Assembly (NCBI GenBank): GCA_964645155.1
Contig: CAZYBG010000007.1
Span: 1-64,000, forward strand
Source: CAZYBG01 sp964645155
GTDB taxonomy: Bacteria; Pseudomonadota; Alphaproteobacteria; Rhodobacterales; Rhodobacteraceae
Reading direction: 5' to 3'
Length of the DNA stretch: 64,000 nucleotides
Below are positions 42,236 through 51,347 of this stretch, piece after piece; the stretch's first letter is position 1, and the number at the start of each line of letters is the position of its first letter. The notes beneath the pieces are model-generated. The model did not search any database. It was not told where the DNA came from and saw nothing but the letters and a program-made list of their open reading frames with translations. The translations under genes and the position numbers were made by a program.

Positions 42236-43090
42236 ATGCAAAGCAGCCTGCAGAGCTCGTTCTCAAGCGTCGTTCAGACCCGCGCCGACAGCCTGACTCC
42301 GTCGGAGCGCCGGCTCGTCACCTCGGTCCTGACGCAGCCGCGCGCTGCCGCCCTCGGCACCGTCACCGACCTCGCGCGCGAAGCCGGCGTGCACGAGGCG
42401 ACCGTGTCGCGGCTGGCGCGCAAGCTCGGCTTCGAGGGCTTTCCCGCGTTCCGCGCCGCGCTCCGGGAGGAGTTCCTGCCCAGCGAGGAGACCGCGACCC
42501 GGCTGCAGCGGACGCTGCAGTCCTCCGCTGGCGGTGGCGTGCTCACCACGCTCGTCGCGCAGGAGCGGGCCGCGCTCGGCGCGCTGGCCGGCCATGTCGG
42601 CGAGGCGCAGGTCGTCGATGCCGCGCGCCGGCTGATGGCGGCGCGGCGGCTCTATGTCTTCGGGCGCGGCAACGCCGAGGCGCTGGCGCTCGCCATGGCC
42701 AAGCGCTTCCGCCGCTTCGGGCGCGACGTGCACCTGCTGACCGGCGATGCCCGGTCGCTCGCCGAAGGCGTTCTCGGCATGGGCAGCGGCGACGTGCTGC
42801 TGGTCTACGCCTTCCGCCGCCCGCCCCGGCCCTACGCCGCGCTGGTCGAACGGGCGCGCGACGCCGGCGTCGCGGTCGTCGTCATCTCGGACACCTCCGG
42901 GCACGTCCTCGTGCCGCCGCCGGATCTGCTCCTGTCGGCGCCCCGTTCCGGCGATGCCGACGGTTTCCAGACACTCACCGTTCCGATGGCGATCTCGAAC
43001 GCCATCATCATCGCCGCCGGCGCGGCGGAGGAAACACAGGCGTTGCAAACACTCGAAAGGCTCGGAGCGCTCATCAAGCGATTCGAGTAG
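42236..43090 (+). CDS. MurR/RpiR-family transcriptional regulator
   Basis: A 284-residue regulator. The N-terminal helix-turn-helix reads TDLAREAGVHEATVSRLARK, and the C-terminal SIS phosphosugar-binding domain starts at RLYVFGRGNAEALALAMAKR. RpiR proteins sense phosphorylated sugars or related phosphate esters. GGGGAAGGA precedes the ATG. It starts a likely operon with the importer and the histidine phosphatase (25-base gap to the binding-protein gene), so it probably controls that uptake system. Confidence 0.92.
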   Translation: MQSSLQSSFSSVVQTRADSLTPSERRLVTSVLTQPRAAALGTVTDLAREAGVHEATVSRLARKLGFEGFPAFRAALREEFLPSEETATRLQRTLQSSAGGGVLTTLVAQERAALGALAGHVGEAQVVDAARRLMAARRLYVFGRGNAEALALAMAKRFRRFGRDVHLLTGDARSLAEGVLGMGSGDVLLVYAFRRPPRPYAALVERARDAGVAVVVISDTSGHVLVPPPDLLLSAPRSGDADGFQTLTVPMAISNAIIIAAGAAEETQALQTLERLGALIKRFE

Positions 43091-43115
43091 ACCCACGACA
43101 GGAGGGAGGACGGAC

Positions 43116-44225
43116 ATGACCCATGCAAGGTGGATTGCGGTGCTGTGCCTGATGGCCGGCCCCGCGGCGGCGCAGGACATGAACACGATGACGCCCGAGG
43201 AGCTTCGGCCGCTCGCCGAGGCCGAGGGTGCGGTCGTCGTCTACAGCTTCACGAGCCGCATCGCGCGGGTCGAGGAGGCATTCGAGGCGGCCTATCCCGG
43301 CATCGACATGCAGGGCTTCGACATCTCGTCGACCGAGCAGATCGCGCGGCTCAAGGCCGAGGCGCAGGCCGGCGTCGCCAATGCCGATGTCGTCTACATC
43401 TCGGACGTGCCGGTGGTGCTGCCCGAGCTTCTCGAGGCCGGCATCATTGAGGCCTACGTGCCGCCGCGCGTCGCCGACCGGCTGGACGAGGCCCATCGCT
43501 CGCCGCTTCTCGCCCAGCGGCTCTCGACCAAGGTGCTGATGTATGCCGAAGACGCCTATCCCGACGGCGCCCCGGTCGACAGCCTGTGGGACCTCACACG
43601 CGAGGAGTGGCAGGGCCGGGTCATCATGGTCGACCCGCTCCAGCGCGGCGACTATCTGGATCTGATGACCGAGATCGTGCTGCGCTCCGACGAGATGGCG
43701 GCGGCCTACGAGGCCGAGTTCGGCGCGCCGATCGAGCTTGGCGAGGCGGCGAGCGCGGGCGAGAAGTTCATCATCGACCTCTTCGCCAACGACGTCATCC
43801 TCGTGGGCTCGACCGACGACGTCAACGCCGCGGTGGGCAAGACCGGCCAGACCAATCCGCCGATCGGCTTCACCAGCTATTCCGACCGGCGCGACAACGA
43901 GGACGAGGGCTGGTCGCTGCAGGTCGCGAACGATGTCGCGCCGGCGCCGGGCATCCTGTTCCCGGCGGTCGTCGCGCTGGCCGCCGGGGCGAAGAACCCG
44001 GCCGCGGCGCGGCTTGCGGTCGACTTCCTGATGGGCGACGACAGCGAGACGGGCGGCGACGGCTTCGCGCCGTTCTACGTGCCGGGCGACTATGCCACCC
44101 GGTCCGACATCGTGCCGCATCCCGACGCGGTGCCGCTCGACAGCTTCAACGCCTGGTCGATCGACCCCGCCGCGACGGCGGCGATCCGGGCCGAGGTCGG
44201 CGACCTGATCCTGACCCTGCAGTAG
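43116..44225 (+). CDS. ABC transporter periplasmic binding protein (iron/organophosphate FbpA-PhnS type)
   Basis: A 369-residue family-1-like extracellular binding protein with a short signal peptide (MTHARWIAVLCLMAGPAAAQ). VVYSFTSRIARVEEAFEAAYPG opens lobe one; DVVYISDVPVV and WDLTREEWQGRVIMVDP follow. The fold class covers Fe3+, spermidine and 2-aminoethylphosphonate binders. No Tyr pair typical of ferric binding is obvious. With an RpiR regulator, a phosphatase and the phn island next door, an organophosphate ligand is favoured, but this is inference. AGGAGGGAGGA precedes the ATG. Confidence 0.85.
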   Translation: MTHARWIAVLCLMAGPAAAQDMNTMTPEELRPLAEAEGAVVVYSFTSRIARVEEAFEAAYPGIDMQGFDISSTEQIARLKAEAQAGVANADVVYISDVPVVLPELLEAGIIEAYVPPRVADRLDEAHRSPLLAQRLSTKVLMYAEDAYPDGAPVDSLWDLTREEWQGRVIMVDPLQRGDYLDLMTEIVLRSDEMAAAYEAEFGAPIELGEAASAGEKFIIDLFANDVILVGSTDDVNAAVGKTGQTNPPIGFTSYSDRRDNEDEGWSLQVANDVAPAPGILFPAVVALAAGAKNPAAARLAVDFLMGDDSETGGDGFAPFYVPGDYATRSDIVPHPDAVPLDSFNAWSIDPAATAAIRAEVGDLILTLQ

Positions 44226-44310
44226 GCCGCGCGGCCCCCGGCCTGGCCATTCCCGGCCGGGGGCCGCCCGCGCTATCCTGCCCCCGCACGCCACTCGAGG
44301 AACCGCTCCC

Positions 44311-46056
44311 ATGGCAGATGCCGTTCCCGCGGCCGCCGGCCGCCGCATGGCGGCGCGGCCCGGGCTGATGCTCAAGCTTGTCGTCCTCGCGCTTCTGGTC
44401 GTGCTGATCGTGGCGCCGATGGCGCGCACGGTGCTGGCGACGCTTGCGCCCGAGGCGATCGGCGCCTGGTCCGACGTGCTCAGCGGGCGGCTCTCGCGCA
44501 ACCTGTTCTGGCGACCGCTCGGCAACACGCTGGTGCTCGGCGCGGTGGTCGCCAGCGCCTGCGTGCTGCTCGGCGGGTTTCTCGCCTGGGCGGTGGTGAT
44601 GACCGACCTGCCGTTCCGCCGGACCATCGCGGTGATGGCGACGCTGCCCTTCATGATCCCGTCCTTCGCGACCGCGCTTGCCTGGGGCAGCCTGTTCCGC
44701 AACTCCCGGGTGGGCGGTCAGGTCGGCTGGTTCGAGGGCCTGGGCCTGGCCATTCCCGACTGGCTTGCCTGGGGCATGGTCCCAACCATCGTCGTCCTCG
44801 TCCTGCACTACTTCAGCCTCGCCTTCACGATCATCGCCGCGGCACTCGCCACCGTGAACTCGGATCTGGTCGAGGCCGCGCAGATCGCCGGAGCCAGGGC
44901 GCGGCGCATCCTCCTCGGGATCGTGCTGCCGGTGACGATGCCGGCGCTGGTGGCGGCAGGATCGCTCTGCTTCGCGGGCGCAGTGTCGAACTTCGCCGCA
45001 CCCGCGTTCCTCGGCCTGCCGGTCAGGATGCAGACGCTCTCGACCCGGCTCTACGGCATGATCGAGGTCGGTCAGGTCTCGCGCGGCTACGTCATCGGCA
45101 TCCTGCTCGTCCTGATCTCGGCGGCGATCCTCTGGGTCGGCAACCGCGCGGTGTCGGGCCGGCGCTCCTACGCCACGATCACCGGGAAGGGCGGGCGCGC
45201 CAGGCGCTTCGCGCTCGGGCCGGCGCGCTGGCCGCTCTTCGCGGTGGCGATGACGATCCTCTCGGCCGCCACCATCGTGCCGACGATCGTCCTCGTCGCG
45301 TCGAGCCTCGCGCCCTCGTCGTCCGAGCTGTTCTCGAACTGGACGCTGCACTACTGGACCGGGCAATCGCGCCCCGACATCGACCAGGGCACCCCCGGCA
45401 TCGTCCACAACCCCGATATCCTGCGGGCCACCGGCATCACGCTCGGCCTCGGTCTCTGCGTTGCGGTGACGGGCATGGCGGTGGGCCTCCTCGCAAGCTA
45501 CACCACCGCCCGCTACCGCGAGGGGTGGCTTTCGGCGGCGATCACGCAGATCAGCTTCCTGCCGCTCCTGATCCCCGGCATCGCCTTCGGCGCGGCCTAC
45601 ATCGCCTTCCTCGGCGCCCCGATCGGGCCGTTCCCGGCGCTCTACGGCACCTTCGCGCTCCTGGTCGTTGCCGGCACCGCCTATCTCCTGCCGTTCAGCG
45701 TGCAGACCGGCCGCGCGGTGATCCAGCAGGTCTCGGGCGAGCTCGAGGAATCGGCACGGCTGACCGGGGCCGGCTTCGCCCGCCGGATGGCCGCGATCAC
45801 CGTGCCGCTGGCGGTCCGCGGGCTGGCGGCGGGCGGGATCCTGATCTTCGTCAAGATCATCCGCGACCTCTCGCTCGTCGTGCTGCTCTTCACGCCGACG
45901 ATGCCGGTGATGAGCGTCCTGGCCTATCGCTACGCCTCGGAGGGCTTCGCCCAGTTCGCCAACGCCATCACCGTCGTCATCCTGGTCCTGTCGATCCTCG
46001 CCACGCTGATCGCCGAGCGGCTGCAGGCGAAATCGCAACCCTGGCTCAAGGCCTGA
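44311..46056 (+). CDS. ABC transporter permease, two fused membrane domains
   Basis: A 581-residue inner-membrane protein with about twelve hydrophobic helices and two copies of the binding-protein-dependent permease domain. The EAA loops are around EAAQIAGARARRILLGIVLP and ESARLTGAGFARRMAAITVP. Such tandem permeases serve FbpB/ThiP/PhnV-type importers. It lies between the binding protein (85-base gap) and the ATPase (3-base gap), completing one importer. Confidence 0.93.
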   Translation: MADAVPAAAGRRMAARPGLMLKLVVLALLVVLIVAPMARTVLATLAPEAIGAWSDVLSGRLSRNLFWRPLGNTLVLGAVVASACVLLGGFLAWAVVMTDLPFRRTIAVMATLPFMIPSFATALAWGSLFRNSRVGGQVGWFEGLGLAIPDWLAWGMVPTIVVLVLHYFSLAFTIIAAALATVNSDLVEAAQIAGARARRILLGIVLPVTMPALVAAGSLCFAGAVSNFAAPAFLGLPVRMQTLSTRLYGMIEVGQVSRGYVIGILLVLISAAILWVGNRAVSGRRSYATITGKGGRARRFALGPARWPLFAVAMTILSAATIVPTIVLVASSLAPSSSELFSNWTLHYWTGQSRPDIDQGTPGIVHNPDILRATGITLGLGLCVAVTGMAVGLLASYTTARYREGWLSAAITQISFLPLLIPGIAFGAAYIAFLGAPIGPFPALYGTFALLVVAGTAYLLPFSVQTGRAVIQQVSGELEESARLTGAGFARRMAAITVPLAVRGLAAGGILIFVKIIRDLSLVVLLFTPTMPVMSVLAYRYASEGFAQFANAITVVILVLSILATLIAERLQAKSQPWLKA

Positions 46057-46059
46057 CCC

Positions 46060-47118
46060 ATGCTGGAACTGAAGAACCTGACCAAGAGCTTCGGCGCGGC
46101 CAAGGCGGTCGACACCGTGTCGCTCGCGGTGCCGGACGGCGCCTTCCTCGTCCTTCTCGGCCCGTCGGGCTGCGGCAAGACCACGCTTCTGAGGATGCTT
46201 GCCGGCCTCGAGATGCCGAGCGCCGGGCAGATCGTGTTCGACGGGCAGGTCGTCTCGGACGGCGACCGCGCCTGGGCGGTCGACCCGGCCCGGCGGAACT
46301 CGGGCCTCGTCTTCCAGTCCTACGCGCTCTGGCCGCACATGACCGTGCGCGGCAACGTCGAATGGCCGCTGAAGGTCGCCGGCGTCGCCCCGGAGGAGCG
46401 GCGGGCGCGGGCCGACGAGGTGCTGGCGATGCTCGACATCGCCACGCTCGCGGGGCGCTACCCCAACGAGATCTCCGGCGGCCAGCAGCAGCGCGTCGCA
46501 ATCGCCCGCACCATCGCGCCGCGGCCCAAGGTGCTCCTGTTCGACGAGCCGCTCTCGAACCTCGACGCCAAGCTGCGCGTCGAAATGCGCACCGAGCTGA
46601 TGCGCCTGCATCGCGCCACCGGCGCCACCGCGGTCTACGTGACGCACGACCAGATCGAGGCGATGACGATGGCGACGCACGTGGCGGTCATCAACCGCGG
46701 CCGGGTCGAGCAGTTCGGCCGGCCGCAGAACCTGATCGACAGCCCGCGGACCGCCTTCGTCGCCACCTTCGTCGGCACGCCGCCGAACAACATCGTGCCG
46801 GTCCGCCGCAACGGCACCGGCTGGATGGTGGGGCCGCGGCACATGGCCGTCACGCCGCCCGCCGACGACTGCCTGGCGATGTTCCGCGCCGACACGCTCC
46901 GCCTGGCCGAGGCCGAGGGGCCGACGACGCTGCCGATGGAGCTGGTCGAGCTTTCGACCATCGCCGGGCGGACCATGGCAACCACGCTAGAGGGCGGGCT
47001 GCGGCTGACCGCGGTGCTCGACCGGCCGCCGGCGGCGCGGGTCGGCGACCGGGTGCATGTCGCGCTGCCTGCCCGGCCGGCCGGATGGTTCGCCCCGGAC
47101 GGCGGGAGGATCGGGTGA
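46060..47118 (+). CDS. ABC transporter ATP-binding protein (FbpC/PotA type)
   Basis: A 352-residue ATPase with Walker A GPSGCGKTT, Q-loop FQSYALWPHMT, signature ISGGQQQR, Walker B VLLFDEPLSNLD and switch His in YVTHDQIEAMTMA. The C-terminal ~110 residues form a TOBE-type regulatory domain. It energises the upstream fused permease. The stop overlaps the next gene's GTG (GTGA). Confidence 0.95.
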   Translation: MLELKNLTKSFGAAKAVDTVSLAVPDGAFLVLLGPSGCGKTTLLRMLAGLEMPSAGQIVFDGQVVSDGDRAWAVDPARRNSGLVFQSYALWPHMTVRGNVEWPLKVAGVAPEERRARADEVLAMLDIATLAGRYPNEISGGQQQRVAIARTIAPRPKVLLFDEPLSNLDAKLRVEMRTELMRLHRATGATAVYVTHDQIEAMTMATHVAVINRGRVEQFGRPQNLIDSPRTAFVATFVGTPPNNIVPVRRNGTGWMVGPRHMAVTPPADDCLAMFRADTLRLAEAEGPTTLPMELVELSTIAGRTMATTLEGGLRLTAVLDRPPAARVGDRVHVALPARPAGWFAPDGGRIG

Positions 47119-47720
47119 GGCGGCTTCTCCTCGTCCGCCACGGCCAGTCGGTCTGGAACGCCAGCCGGCGGCTGCAGGGCCAGGCCGACATCGCGCTGTC
47201 CGAGCTCGGCCGCGCGCAGGCCCGCGGCCTCGCCGCCGTGGTCGCCCGCTTCGCGCCCGGCCGGGCGGTGACCTCCGACCTCGAGCGGACCCGCGCGACC
47301 GCGGCCGAACTCGGCTTTCCCGATGCCCGCCCGGAGCCGGCGCTGCGCGAACACGGCGTCGGCATCTGGGAGGGCCGGGCGATCGCGGAGATCGTGGCGG
47401 ATGCGCCCGAGGACTACGCTGCCTGGCGCGCCGGCACCTACACGCCCGAAGGCGGCGAGCCCTGGGCCGCCTTCACCGCCCGCACCACCGGCGTCGTCGA
47501 GGACGAGCGCCTGCGGGGCGAGTGCCGCAACCTCCTCATGGTCTGCCATGGCGGCGTGATCCGCGCGCTGCTGCACGGGCTTCTCGGCCTCGCGCCGGCA
47601 TCGGTCATTCCGGTCGCGCCGGCGAGCCTCACCACGCTGCGGATTGCCGGCGACGGGGCCGCCCGGCTCGAGCTGTTCAACTACCGCCCCGGCGAGATCG
47701 AGCTCGACGCGCCCGACTGA
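47115..47720 (+). CDS. Histidine phosphatase (phosphoglycerate mutase-like) in the importer operon
   Basis: A 201-residue branch-1 histidine phosphatase. The phospho-His motif LVRHGQSVWN is at the N-terminus, the conserved Arg/Glu are in SDLERTRATA and LREHGVGIWEG, and the second His is in MVCHGGVIRALLHG. Length and the GIWEG motif suggest a small-molecule phosphatase, not a glycolytic mutase. The GTG start overlaps the ATPase stop by 4 bases, so it is made with the importer and may dephosphorylate the imported ester. Confidence 0.9.
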   Translation: MRRLLLVRHGQSVWNASRRLQGQADIALSELGRAQARGLAAVVARFAPGRAVTSDLERTRATAAELGFPDARPEPALREHGVGIWEGRAIAEIVADAPEDYAAWRAGTYTPEGGEPWAAFTARTTGVVEDERLRGECRNLLMVCHGGVIRALLHGLLGLAPASVIPVAPASLTTLRIAGDGAARLELFNYRPGEIELDAPD

Positions 47721-47724
47721 CGGC

Positions 47725-47745
47725 GGCGCGCGCCACGTGCGCGCC
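47725..47745. terminator. Hairpin between convergent genes
   Basis: GGCGCGC (47725-47731) pairs with GCGCGCC (47739-47745), just after the phosphatase stop and before the end of the convergent hydrolase gene. There is no T-run, so strength is uncertain. Confidence 0.45.
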
Positions 47746-47757
47746 TCCTGGACCCCG

Positions 47758-48462
47758 TCAAACCACCCGCAGCTCGATCCGGCCCACGCCCTCGACCGCC
47801 GCCGTCACCTGATCGCCGCGCAGGACCGGCCCGACGCCCGAGGGCGTGCCGGTCATGATAAGGTCGCCCGGCGCCAGCGTGAAGTACTGCGAGAGGATCG
47901 CGATGATCTCGGGCGTCTTCCAGATCATCTGGCCGAGATCGCCGGTCTGCCGCCGCCCGCCGTTCACGTCGAGCGTGATCGCGCCGCCGGCCGGATGGCC
48001 GATCCGCGCCGCCGGCACCAGCGGCCCGCAGGGCGCCGAGCCCTCGAAGCCCTTGCCCACGTCCCACGGGCGCCCGAGCTTCTTCGCCTCGGCCTGGAGG
48101 TCGCGGCGCGTCATGTCGAGGCCGACGGCGTAGCCCCAGACATGGTCCAGCGCATCGGCGACCGCGATGTCGCTGCCACCGCGGTGGAGCGCGACGACGA
48201 GTTCGACCTCGTGATGCACGTCGCTGGTCATCGGCGGATAGCGGAAGGTGCCGTCGGTCGAGAGGCTGCAGGGCGGCTTGAGGAAGAAGAACGGCGGCTC
48301 CCGGTCCGGGTCGTGGCCCATCTCGACGGCGTGGGCGGCGTAGTTGCGCCCGATGCAGAACACCCGGTTGACCGGGAAGCGCAGGTCGCTGCCCTCGACC
48401 GGCAGCGCGGCTGGCACGGGCGGGTCGATGACGTGGCCTGCGGCGGCTGAAGGATGGGGCAT
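47758..48462 (-). CDS. Fumarylacetoacetate hydrolase-family enzyme
   Basis: A 234-residue FAH-domain protein with VFCIGRNYAAHAVEMGHD and PPFFFLKPPCSL. The metal ligands are in HHEVELVVALHRGG; VWGYAVGLDMTRRDLQ and DLIMTGTPSGVGPV follow. The family cleaves or isomerises acyl-pyruvates (fumarylpyruvate, oxaloacetate enol and similar). The start at 48462 is preferred, since sequence before MPHPSAAAG is not conserved. It is divergent from phnC, sharing the 175-base region with Pho-box-like repeats, but is unlikely to belong to phosphonate use. Confidence 0.9.
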   Translation of the reverse strand: MPHPSAAAGHVIDPPVPAALPVEGSDLRFPVNRVFCIGRNYAAHAVEMGHDPDREPPFFFLKPPCSLSTDGTFRYPPMTSDVHHEVELVVALHRGGSDIAVADALDHVWGYAVGLDMTRRDLQAEAKKLGRPWDVGKGFEGSAPCGPLVPAARIGHPAGGAITLDVNGGRRQTGDLGQMIWKTPEIIAILSQYFTLAPGDLIMTGTPSGVGPVLRGDQVTAAVEGVGRIELRVV

Positions 48463-48554
48463 CGGCACGGCGCTCCTCGCTGCTCTCGGCTGCGCTTCTT
48501 CCAGATGCGGGGGCCGCTCGGCAAGCCCTGCCGGCACGCCTCCGGCGCCGGCCG

Positions 48555-48598
48555 CTGTAATCAAACCTTCGCCGATCCGTCACAAAGCCGATTCACCC
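48555..48598 (+). promoter_or_regulatory. Four 11-bp-phased PhoB-box-like repeats before phnC
   Basis: CTGTAAT, CCTTCGC, CCGTCAC and CCGATTC start at 48555, 48566, 48577 and 48588, exactly 11 bases apart. Repeats one and three fit the CTGTNAY Pho-box half-site well; two and four fit poorly. A -10-like CTAATG lies at 48604-48609, about 10 bases downstream of the last unit, the geometry of a PhoB-activated promoter. Control by phosphate starvation is inferred. Confidence 0.6.
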
Positions 48599-48637
48599 CC
48601 GGCCTAATGCCGATGCTGCGGGTTGGGGGACCTACGG

Positions 48638-49456
48638 ATGCTGACGATCGACAAGCTGACCAAGGTGTTCGGCGCGCGGACGGCCGTCGACAGCGTCAGC
48701 TTCGCGCTCGACCGCCCGGCGATGGTCGGCATCATCGGCCGCTCCGGCGCCGGCAAGTCCACCCTCCTGCGGATGCTGAACCGCCTCGCCGACGCGACCT
48801 CGGGGAGGGCGCTTTTCGAGGGTATCGAGGTGACCGCGCTCCGCGGCGCCGAAAAGCGGCGCTGGCAGTCGCGCTGCGCGATGATCTTCCAGCAGTTCAA
48901 CCTGGTGCCGCGGATGGACGTGGTGTCGAACGTGCTCCACGGCACGCTGAACCGCCGCTCGACCCTGGCGACGCTGTTCAACCTCTATCCCACCTCCGAC
49001 ATCCATCGCGCGATCGAGATCCTCGACCGGCTCGGCATCGCCGAGCAGGCGCCGAAGCGGGCCGAGGCGCTGTCGGGCGGCCAGCAGCAGCGCGTGGCGA
49101 TCGCCCGCGCCCTGATGCAGGACCCGCGCCTGATCCTCGCCGACGAGCCGATCGCCAGCCTCGACCCGATGAACGCGCAGATCGTGATGGACACGCTCCG
49201 CCGCATCCACGAGGAGGACGGGCGCATCGTCGTGTGCAACCTGCACACGCTCGACACCGCGCGGCGCTACTGCGACCGGGTGATCGGCATGCGCGACGGC
49301 CGCGTCGTCTTCGACGGGACGCCGGCGCAGCTCACCACCGGGGTCGCCCGCGACATCTACGGCGCCGGTGCCGACTTCTCGGAAGCCGCGACCTCGACCG
49401 AGATCGCCGCGCTCGACGCGCGGCGCGAACCGCGGCCGGTTCCGGCCGACGCCTGA
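48638..49456 (+). CDS. phnC: Phosphonate ABC transporter ATP-binding protein
   Basis: A 272-residue ATPase with Walker A GRSGAGKSTLLRMLNRL, Q-loop MIFQQFNLVPRMDV followed by NVLHGTLNRRST (typical PhnC), signature LSGGQQQR, Walker B LILADEPIASLDP and switch His in VVCNLHTLDTARRY. First gene of phnC-D-E-E plus acetyltransferase. GGGGGA lies upstream of the ATG at 48638. It powers phosphonate/phosphate-ester import across the inner membrane. Confidence 0.97.
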   Translation: MLTIDKLTKVFGARTAVDSVSFALDRPAMVGIIGRSGAGKSTLLRMLNRLADATSGRALFEGIEVTALRGAEKRRWQSRCAMIFQQFNLVPRMDVVSNVLHGTLNRRSTLATLFNLYPTSDIHRAIEILDRLGIAEQAPKRAEALSGGQQQRVAIARALMQDPRLILADEPIASLDPMNAQIVMDTLRRIHEEDGRIVVCNLHTLDTARRYCDRVIGMRDGRVVFDGTPAQLTTGVARDIYGAGADFSEAATSTEIAALDARREPRPVPADA

Positions 49457-49506
49457 CCTTACCCGCAACGTCCCGCCCGAGGGGCGGGCAACCTTCGGAG
49501 ACGACG

Positions 49507-50415
49507 ATGAAGAACACGCTTGCCATCGCCCTGATGACCACCGCCCTCGCGGCCGCCCCGGTCGCGGCGCAGGAGATCACCGAGTTCCGCATCGGCCTGC
49601 TCGGCGGCGAGAACGCCCAGGACCGGCTGAACTCGAACGAATGCCTGCGCGCCTATGCCGAGGAGGCGCTCGGCGTGCCGGTCAAGCTGTTCGCGCCGGC
49701 CGACTACAACGGCGTGATCCAGGGGCTGCTGGGCGGCACCATCGACATGGCCTGGCTCGGCGCCTCGGCCTATGCGGCGGTCTATGTCGAGGACGAGGCC
49801 GCGATCGAACCGGTCCTGGTCAAGACCAACCTCGACGGCTCGTTCACCTACCATTCGATCGGCTTCGCCCGGGCGGATTCCGGCATCGCGTCGCTCGCCG
49901 ACATGGAAGGCAAGGTGTTCGGCTTCGGCGACCCGAACTCGACCTCGGGTTATCTGGTACCCTCCGTCGAGATCCCCGAGGAGACCGGCCGCTCGATGGA
50001 ATCGGGCGACTACTTCGGCGAGGTACGCTTCACCGGCGGGCACGAGCAGACCATCGTCGCCGTGGCGAACGGCGATGTCGATGCCGGCGTGACCTGGGCC
50101 GACGGCCTCGGCGCCTGGGAGGACGGCTACAATTCGGGCGCGCTGCGCAAGGCGGTGGATGCCGGCCTCGTCGACATGAACGACATCGTCGAGATCTGGA
50201 AGTCGAAGCCGATCCCGGAAGGGCCGGTCGTGCTGCGCCAGGCGCTGCCCGGCGACGTGAAGCAGACCATGATCGAGCTGGTCCAGGGCCTGCACGCGCG
50301 CGACGAGGCCTGCGCCTACGGCGTGGCCGCGGGCGAGACGGCCGGGTTCGAGCCGGTGACGCACGAGGCCTACGAGTCGATCATCGCGGTGCGCCGCGCC
50401 GAGATCGGCGGCTGA
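49507..50415 (+). CDS. phnD: Phosphonate ABC transporter substrate-binding protein
   Basis: A 302-residue periplasmic protein with a signal peptide (MKNTLAIALMTTALAAAPVAA). Core phosphonate-binding features are FRIGLLGGENAQDRL, DYNGVIQGLLGGTIDMAWLG, FGDPNSTSGYLVPS and the pocket region TGGHEQTIVAVANGDVDAG. Length and motifs match PhnD. It lies 50 bases after phnC, with GGAGACGACG before the ATG. Confidence 0.97.
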   Translation: MKNTLAIALMTTALAAAPVAAQEITEFRIGLLGGENAQDRLNSNECLRAYAEEALGVPVKLFAPADYNGVIQGLLGGTIDMAWLGASAYAAVYVEDEAAIEPVLVKTNLDGSFTYHSIGFARADSGIASLADMEGKVFGFGDPNSTSGYLVPSVEIPEETGRSMESGDYFGEVRFTGGHEQTIVAVANGDVDAGVTWADGLGAWEDGYNSGALRKAVDAGLVDMNDIVEIWKSKPIPEGPVVLRQALPGDVKQTMIELVQGLHARDEACAYGVAAGETAGFEPVTHEAYESIIAVRRAEIGG

Positions 50416-50474
50416 TCCTGCGCGAACATCCCGCGGATCCCGTCCCGGGATCCGCGGCCTGAAGGGGCAGCCGC

Positions 50475-51347
50475 ATGGCCGAAACCGCCGTCTTACCGTC
50501 GCGGTCCGTCATCGACGAGCGCGAGGACTACCTCGCGCTCGTCGCGCGGCGCCGGCTCTATGGCGGCAGCCTCCTCCTTGTCTTCGTGCTGCTGATGGTC
50601 GCGGGGTTCTCGGTCGCCGATGCGCGCAGTGCCGGCGGCTTCTGGGACGGTCTCGGCCAGCTCGGCGACTTTCCCGCCGGCGTCCTCTCCGAGGCCTGGG
50701 AGAAGCGCGCCGAGCTGCCGGGCCTCATGGTCCGCTTCCTGCCGGCGCTGGTCGAGACGCTGAACATCGCCGCCGTCTCGACGCTCATCGGCGCCATCGG
50801 CGGGCTCGTGCTCTCGCTTCTCGCCACCCGGGGCCTCGCGCTCTGGCCGCGGGCGATCCCGCTGTTCCGCCGCCTGATGGACGCGATGCGCGCCGTGCCC
50901 GAGATCGTGATCGCGCTCATCCTGATCTTCGTCCTCGGCGGCGGCCCGGTGCCGGCGATGATCGCGATCGCCATCCACACCGCCGGTGCGCTCGGCAAGC
51001 TGTTTTCGGAGGTCGCCGAGAACGCCGACCTCAAGCCGCTCGACGGCCTCGCCTCGGTCGGCGCGACCTGGTCGCAGCGCATGGCGCTCGGCATCATGCC
51101 GCAGGTCGCGCCCAACTACCTCAGCTACGCGCTGCTGCGGCTCGAGATCAACGTCCGCGCCTCGGCGATCCTCGGCTTCGTCGGCGCCGGCGGCATCGGC
51201 TACGAGCTGCGCAACTCGATGTCGTGGGGCCAGGGCAAGTTCGACGAGGCGGCGGCGATCTTCCTGCTGCTGTTCGGCACGATCATCCTGATCGACCAGG
51301 TGTCGAGCCATGTCCGCGACCGCCTCGCCACGGGGACCCGCCGATGA
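50475..51347 (+). CDS. phnE: Phosphonate ABC transporter permease, first copy
   Basis: A 290-residue inner-membrane permease with about six helices and the PhnE motifs AMRAVPEIVIALILIFVLGG, IAIHTAGALGKLFSEVAENA and RASAILGFVGAGGIGYEL. The EAA-type loop is SVGATWSQRMALGIMP. Its stop overlaps the second permease gene by 4 bases. The two probably form a heterodimeric channel. Confidence 0.96.
   Translation: MAETAVLPSRSVIDEREDYLALVARRRLYGGSLLLVFVLLMVAGFSVADARSAGGFWDGLGQLGDFPAGVLSEAWEKRAELPGLMVRFLPALVETLNIAAVSTLIGAIGGLVLSLLATRGLALWPRAIPLFRRLMDAMRAVPEIVIALILIFVLGGGPVPAMIAIAIHTAGALGKLFSEVAENADLKPLDGLASVGATWSQRMALGIMPQVAPNYLSYALLRLEINVRASAILGFVGAGGIGYELRNSMSWGQGKFDEAAAIFLLLFGTIILIDQVSSHVRDRLATGTRR

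Noticed and set aside
44146..46842. An 898-codon minus-strand open frame across the importer genes
   Set aside because: The same GC-bias artefact; the plus strand holds clear permease and ATPase motifs and good ribosome sites.
43116..47118. A ferric iron importer (FbpABC)
   Set aside because: The fold class fits, but the regulator type, the attached phosphatase and the neighbouring phosphonate genes argue for an organophosphate. Left undecided in the feature calls.
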